Assembly (NCBI RefSeq): GCF_003265355.1
Contig: NZ_QFRW01000035.1
Coordinates: 1 to 46,308 of the forward strand
DNA from: Glycomyces dulcitolivorans
GTDB lineage: Bacteria > Actinomycetota > Actinomycetes > Mycobacteriales > Micromonosporaceae
DNA length: 46,308 nucleotides
Direction: 5' to 3'
In this document: positions 42,432 through 46,308 of the stretch, in pieces
Layout of the letters: every line of letters starts with the position of its first letter
How positions within the stretch are numbered: the first letter of the stretch is position 1
The notes under the pieces: model-generated
Told to the model about the DNA's origin: nothing
Database searches by the model: none
Seen by the model: only the letters and a program-made list of their open reading frames with translations
Position numbers and translations under genes: made by a program

Positions 42432-43415
42432 TCAGACCATTTCGACCACGGGTGCATGGGTCGGGTCGGTGCCGCAGTGGAAGATCTGGAGGTCGGCGCC
42501 GCGGCCGATGACGATCTCGACAGCGTCCTCCACTCGATCGCCGTCCTCGACCGGTATCCAGTGCGGGGTACCCGAGCCCGCCCTGCGGGAGGCAGCGTTC
42601 AACAGCGGCTTCGCTTCGGCGCCGCACTCGCATCGCACCTCGAAGCCGTCGATCAGCATCCACAAGCTGCCGTGCCCGGCCACTTTCCAGCCTGGAGCCA
42701 CCGCGAGCTCGCGATAGAAGAAGTCGTCGGTGATGCGTTCGTGCTCCTGAATGCGGTCGGCGAGGCCGGGAGGGAGGAGGTCGTAGTCGGGGTGCTCGAT
42801 CACCGACTCCGGGGCGACAGTGCAGGGGTTCGGGACATAGTTCTCGAAGCCCACCAGGGTGTCCCCCGGTGGGAACGCGGCGACCATGGGCTGATCTGCC
42901 GTGTTCCGCCAGCGCAAATGGACTGCGGGCTGGTAGTCCTCCGCGTGGTCGAAAGGGCACCACAGCACTTGGAGGAGGTCGAACCGGTCGCGCAGCGGCA
43001 GCCCGGGGACGTCGCGGGTGAACAGCTGCGCGATGGGCAGGAGCGCCGCGGGCTCGGTCAGGGCCTCGGTCCGTCGGGTGCGGTCGGTTCGTGTTTCGTT
43101 GATCAGATCACGACGGGCCTCGTCCTCCGTGGAGAAGTTGAGCGGACCCATGCCGTCTGGTCCCCAGGCCCTCGCCATGATGCGGCGGTGTTCGGCTACT
43201 TCGTCCAAGGTGGCGAGCACGTCCCATTCGTGCGGGGCGGCGCAGGTAGGCCACGACTCGTCCTCGGGCCACAGCAAAGGCCCGCCGATGGAGGACTGAT
43301 CAGCAGTCGGCCTGCCCCAGCGCGGATGCAGACGTATCGCAGTGCGGGCGAGAGGCGCGAGTTCAGGCCAGAGCTCGGCGACATCATACGGCCGGGCAGG
43401 AGAGGTGAACGGCAT
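42432..43415 (-). CDS. DUF1963-like protein, tandem copy 1
   Basis: 327 residues. It resembles the DUF1963/YwqG family: SIGGPLLWPEDESWPTC near residue 45, LLPIAQLFTRDVPGLP near 145, LLQVLWCPFDH, and a late GRGADLQIFHC segment. Four Cys near the C-terminus (CECGAEAKPLL and IFHCGTDP) could bind a metal. ATG 43415 follows GGAAGTTCC; an in-frame TTG 15 bp upstream exists in both copies. It is about one half identical by eye to the gene starting at 44799. Cytoplasmic. YwqG of Bacillus lies near a YwqJ toxin cluster, so an immunity-type role is conceivable but not shown. Confidence 0.7.
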   Translation of the reverse strand: MPFTSPARPYDVAELWPELAPLARTAIRLHPRWGRPTADQSSIGGPLLWPEDESWPTCAAPHEWDVLATLDEVAEHRRIMARAWGPDGMGPLNFSTEDEARRDLINETRTDRTRRTEALTEPAALLPIAQLFTRDVPGLPLRDRFDLLQVLWCPFDHAEDYQPAVHLRWRNTADQPMVAAFPPGDTLVGFENYVPNPCTVAPESVIEHPDYDLLPPGLADRIQEHERITDDFFYRELAVAPGWKVAGHGSLWMLIDGFEVRCECGAEAKPLLNAASRRAGSGTPHWIPVEDGDRVEDAVEIVIGRGADLQIFHCGTDPTHAPVVEMV

Positions 43416-43791
43416 GGACGGAACTTCCAACTAAGTCGAGCAGAGTGATGGGCTTGGGAACTGTAACCCCGCGCACCGACAGCACTAGCGCTTGCCGAAG
43501 ACCCTCTCCATGGCTGCGCAATCGCTGCCTTGCCACAGGAGGTGATGCGGTGCCAGAATACCGGATCCACAGTCTCGGCGAACCAGGACATAGAGCGCAG
43601 CTACCAGACAACAGCATCGGGTAACCCACTTCCGAACGACACCAAGCACGAGAAGCCGGTCACCAACCCGGCTACCTACCGTGAACAGCAAGTTTGGGCA
43701 GCTGATTACCGACTGCCCCAAGCGGGAACGATGCGGCTGGCACCGCTGCGGCTGCGTTTGGGGCCCGAAGTGGTTGAGCCGGCCGGGGCCT
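43416..43791. repeat. intergenic unit with imperfect hairpin, copy 1
   Basis: This 376-bp spacer repeats, in diverged form, upstream of the second DUF1963-like gene. Near 43682-43722 it carries TGAACAGCAAGTTTGGGCAG followed by GATTACCGACTGCCC, forming an imperfect hairpin (arms from 43693 and 43713). No coding frame here looks real. Confidence 0.55.
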
Positions 43792-44799
43792 TCAGATCAT
43801 GATGGTGACGGGTGGGTGTGCGGGGTCGGTGGCGCAGTGGAAGATCTGGAGGTCGTAGCCGCGGCCGATGGTGAGGTCGGGATCGGCGCGGTGCTGGTCG
43901 TGTTCGTCGACCAGGTGGCGCTCCTGGACGGGCATCCAGTGTGTCACCGTCTCGCGGTCCCATTCGGCCATGGCGATGTTCAGCAGCGGATGGGCGGGCG
44001 CACCGCACTGGCATCGGACGTCGAAGGCTTCGAACAGGCCCCAGGGCGCACCCCAGCCGCCGGTCTTCCAGCCGGGGACGACCGCGTTGTCGCGGTAGGC
44101 GTTGGCGTCCTCATCGCCTTCCCAGTCCTCGATTCGTGCGCGGAGGCCGGCGGGGAGCAGGTCGTAGTCGGGGTAGTCGGTGATCGTCTCGGGGGTGATG
44201 GTGCACGGCCGGGGAACGTAGTCCTTGCATCCGGCCACGGTGGTTCCCGGCGGCCGGGTGGCGGTGCCGGTGAAGGCGCCGCTGTTGCGCCAGAACAACC
44301 TGATGTCCGGCCAGGACTGACCGGGTTCATGGTCGAAAGGGCACCACAGGACTTGGAGCAGGTCGACCTCGTTGCCGAAGGGAAGGCCGGGCACATCGCG
44401 GTAGTAGAGCTGCGCGATCGGCAGCATGACCTGCGGTCCTTCAGGGTCGGTCGCACCCCACGGATTGCGGCCCGGGGCGTGCAGTCCGTCCAAGAACGCG
44501 CGCTCCTCGGGGGTGAACCGGTCGTTCCTGGTCACGTTCGTCCTCGCCCAGGCCGTCTTCATAGCCTGCCGGTACCGGGCGGCCTCGTCGACGGTCGCGA
44601 CGTCGTACCAGGAGTGCGCACGGTCGCAGGTCGGCCAAGGCTCCTCGACCGGCCACCACAGCGGGCCGCCAATCGAGGACCGGTCGGTCGCCGGGTCGCC
44701 GATGCGCGGATGCAGGCGCACCGCCGTGCGCGCCAGGGGCACGAGCTCGGGCCAGAGCGCGGCAACGTCATACGGCCGCGCGGGAGTGGTGAGAGGCAT
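43792..44799 (-). CDS. DUF1963-like protein, tandem copy 2
   Basis: 335 residues, paralogous to the preceding gene: PARPYDVAALWPELVPLART, SIGGPLWWPVEEPWPTC, MLPIAQLYYRDVPGLP, LLQVLWCPFDH, CTITPETITDYPDYDLLP and GRGYDLQIFHCATDP all align. The paired Cys (CQCGAPAHPLL) are kept. ATG 44799 has the same upstream context as copy 1 (GGAAGTTCCGTCC), so promoter and leader were duplicated with the gene. Middle regions have diverged, which suggests different partners. The open frame to 45060 is a shadow. Confidence 0.7.
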   Translation of the reverse strand: MPLTTPARPYDVAALWPELVPLARTAVRLHPRIGDPATDRSSIGGPLWWPVEEPWPTCDRAHSWYDVATVDEAARYRQAMKTAWARTNVTRNDRFTPEERAFLDGLHAPGRNPWGATDPEGPQVMLPIAQLYYRDVPGLPFGNEVDLLQVLWCPFDHEPGQSWPDIRLFWRNSGAFTGTATRPPGTTVAGCKDYVPRPCTITPETITDYPDYDLLPAGLRARIEDWEGDEDANAYRDNAVVPGWKTGGWGAPWGLFEAFDVRCQCGAPAHPLLNIAMAEWDRETVTHWMPVQERHLVDEHDQHRADPDLTIGRGYDLQIFHCATDPAHPPVTIMI

Positions 44800-45166
44800 G
44801 GACGGAACTTCCAACTGAGTCGAGCAGAGCGATCGGCTTGCGAACTGTAGCCCCACCCTCCGACAGCGCTGACGGCCGCCGAAGGCCCTCGTCCTTTCGC
44901 GTGGGCGATCGTGCACGGCATGTGTCAGGACCGAGGACTCCAGCCACACCACCTCGGACTCGAGGGGCCGGCGCGGCCCACCACCCGTCGAGCGCACCCA
45001 CGCCAGGTCTACGAGGCCCTGCGAACCACGCCACGGTGCACAACTAAAAGGTAAGAACATCGGGTAGTCGACTACTGCACGACACCAGACCCCGAAGGCC
45101 GGTTACCGACCCGATTACCGGCCCCTGAACAGCAAGTTTGGGCAGCCGATTACCGACTGCCCAAAG
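44800..45166. repeat. intergenic unit with palindrome, GATTACCG repeats and hairpin, copy 2
   Basis: This spacer holds a perfect 12-bp palindrome GTAGTCGACTAC (45064-45075), three (G)(G/A)TTACCG units (about 45100, 45111, 45146) and a perfect 9-bp stem TTTGGGCAG/CTGCCCAAA (45137-45145 and 45157-45165). The hairpin ends one base before the ATG of HTH copy 3. The hairpin region is shared with 43682-43722. It may regulate or terminate transcription of the flanking genes. Confidence 0.55.
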
Positions 45167-45658
45167 ATGAAACATATTCATAGTTATCAATACATTGTCG
45201 GCCTAACACTCGCTTATTCGAACCCAAACCCCCAGCTAGACGGCCTCCTCGAATGTCTGTCCGGTCCGTTGCCCACCCGCGGCCCCCAAACCGGGCCCGT
45301 GGCCCCCAACTCCCCCGAAACCCAGCCCCAGGTCGCCTACCCACCAGCACCCCCGCGCACGCTCGACAAACGCCTCTCCCCCACCGACCGAGACGACCTC
45401 ATCGCCGCCTTCAACACCGGCACCACCCAGAAGACACTCGCCGCCAAATACGGCATCAGCACCCGCTCCATCAAACGCCTCGTCCACGGATTCTCGAACC
45501 GACCCCAAGCCACCAGAAACCGCCTCACGACTAGCCAGCGAGACGCCATCATCCACACCTACGCCACCACCGGCATTCCCCAGGCCCAACTCGCCCGCGA
45601 CTATGGGGTTGACGTCAGCACCATAAAGCGGATCCTCCGCGAGGCCCGGAGTACCTAA
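45167..45658 (+). CDS. small double helix-turn-helix protein, copy 3 of 3
   Basis: 163 residues from ATG 45167; similarity to the other copies starts at VGLTLAYSNPNPQLDGLLE, and the conserved TTG is at 45269. Helix-turn-helix units: LSPTDRDDLIAAFNTGTTQ with TLAAKYGISTRSIKRLVHG, and LTTSQRDAIIHTY with AQLARDYGVDVSTIKRILREA. It lacks the 14-bp hairpin of copies 1 and 2 but has a different hairpin at the same place. The leader peptide region is almost identical to copy 2 at DNA level while the HTH part is more diverged. Function unknown. Confidence 0.65.
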   Translation: MKHIHSYQYIVGLTLAYSNPNPQLDGLLECLSGPLPTRGPQTGPVAPNSPETQPQVAYPPAPPRTLDKRLSPTDRDDLIAAFNTGTTQKTLAAKYGISTRSIKRLVHGFSNRPQATRNRLTTSQRDAIIHTYATTGIPQAQLARDYGVDVSTIKRILREARST

Positions 45659-45999
45659 CCGAGCGAAGGCATCACCTGAACAAGGAGCAGCAATAGCCCG
45701 CAGCCTCTCGACACGCACCCCGGATGCTGAGCTCGCTCGATAACCACAGCGACAAACGCCTCCGCGTTCTCGGCAACCAACACCTGAATCTCGACCTCCG
45801 CGCACACCCACCTCCTCATCTCCACAGCCCGGACAGGATCGCTGACAGGCAAGGTGCCAGCGGCCGTCACCCACCTGGCCGTCTCCTGGGCGGCAGCCAT
45901 TGGGTCAACGAATCCAGCATCGCCCGGATGGCAACTCCGCCTATGCGGGCGCCTGACGAAAGCCATTGGTGTTACTGGCCGTCGGCAGCCCATTGCCAC
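45655..45999 (-). CDS. possible small hypothetical protein
   Basis: Up to 114 residues, or 81 from ATG 45900 (MAAAQETARWVTAAGTLPVS). The segment RAVEMRRWVCAEVEIQVLVA and following EAFVAVVIERAQ look like a folded alpha/beta protein, but no family is recognised. It begins inside the end of the TPR gene and its stop overlaps the end of HTH copy 3 on the other strand by 4 bp. No ribosome-binding site stands out; it could be a chance frame. Confidence 0.3.
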   Translation of the reverse strand: MAMGCRRPVTPMAFVRRPHRRSCHPGDAGFVDPMAAAQETARWVTAAGTLPVSDPVRAVEMRRWVCAEVEIQVLVAENAEAFVAVVIERAQHPGCVSRGCGLLLLLVQVMPSLG

Positions 46000-46308
46000 A
46001 GCTGCAACCCGAGGGCAGACAACGTGCCAGCAGTAGCGAAGGGTTCCAGCGCCTCGGCGGCTTCGAGTTGAAGAGTCTCGGCAGCGTCCTGCTCAATGGA
46101 TGCCAGACGGTACAAGGTGAAGGCTAGGAGCTCCGCACTGACCCGATGGCCCGGCGCCTGGGCCCACACGAGCCTAGCAATCTCCAGTGCACTTCCTGCG
46201 TACCGACTGGCATTCTCGGCATCCCCGGCCTCCTGAGCGAGATCACCCAACTTGTTGTAGGAGATCGACAGATCGCGCCGCGCCTGGATGCTCCCGGGGA
46301 CCGCCTCG
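45972..46308 (-). CDS. TPR-repeat protein, C-terminal part (runs off window)
   Basis: About 111 residues of a larger protein whose start lies beyond the window edge; the frame is open to the last base. Tetratricopeptide repeats are visible: RDLSISYNKLGDLAQEAGDA and ASRYAGSALEIARLVW, then VSAELLAFTLYRLASIEQDA. Repeats of this RDLSxSxNxLGDL type occur in large actinobacterial NTPase-TPR or CHAT-TPR proteins. The stop at 45972 follows GLQLWQWAADGQ. What domain precedes the repeats cannot be seen. Confidence 0.75.
   Translation of the reverse strand, partial: EAVPGSIQARRDLSISYNKLGDLAQEAGDAENASRYAGSALEIARLVWAQAPGHRVSAELLAFTLYRLASIEQDAAETLQLEAAEALEPFATAGTLSALGLQLWQWAADGQ

Overview
The window is GC-rich DNA with strong G/C preference at third codon positions, GTG and TTG starts, twin-arginine signals and RHS/YD-repeat, FG-GAP and SUKH genes. 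This points to a filamentous or soil actinomycete. The genus cannot be fixed from the sequence alone; a Glycomyces-like relative is only a guess. No rRNA, tRNA or CRISPR array was seen.

Region 1 (about 1-18,700) looks like ordinary accessory chromosome. It holds two divergent universal stress proteins, a large Tat-exported GH43-type glycosidase with carbohydrate-binding domains and a candidate LacI-type operator, an MDR oxidoreductase, and several small regulator-plus-enzyme units. The units are MarR / alpha-beta hydrolase, TetR / FAD reductase with two SnoaL-like proteins, TetR / SDR and HSL-type esterase, and MarR / Baeyer-Villiger monooxygenase with an SMP-30-like lipoprotein. Each regulator is transcribed away from its partner, and each shared intergenic region has an inverted repeat that fits a local operator. 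The SDR, Baeyer-Villiger monooxygenase, esterase and SMP-30 protein could act in series (alcohol to ketone to ester or lactone to hydrolysed product). A neighbouring MFS transporter gene is a double-frameshift relic.

Region 2 (about 18,700-24,800) is a disturbed zone. It has a small membrane-protein gene with an in-frame TGA, an intact IS701-type element whose transposase needs a -1 frameshift to reach its usual C-terminus, and a KAP-type P-loop NTPase. It also holds the first of three dispersed copies of a small double helix-turn-helix gene.

Region 3 (about 24,800-36,160) is a polymorphic-toxin operon on the minus strand. A single good promoter leads into a secreted FG-GAP beta-propeller protein, then a 3,029-residue RHS protein with a C-terminal nuclease-like toxin tip, then a SUKH/SMI1-type immunity gene that overlaps the toxin gene by 13 bp.

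Region 4 (about 36,400-46,308) is patchy accessory DNA. It contains the second HTH copy, an unknown membrane protein, a membrane-anchored pentapeptide-repeat protein and a truncated transposase. Next comes an IS5/IS427-type element whose outer inverted repeats enclose both the frameshifted transposase and an unrelated lipoprotein gene. A tandem pair of DUF1963-like genes with repeated upstream hairpins, the third HTH copy, and the end of a TPR protein running off the window follow.
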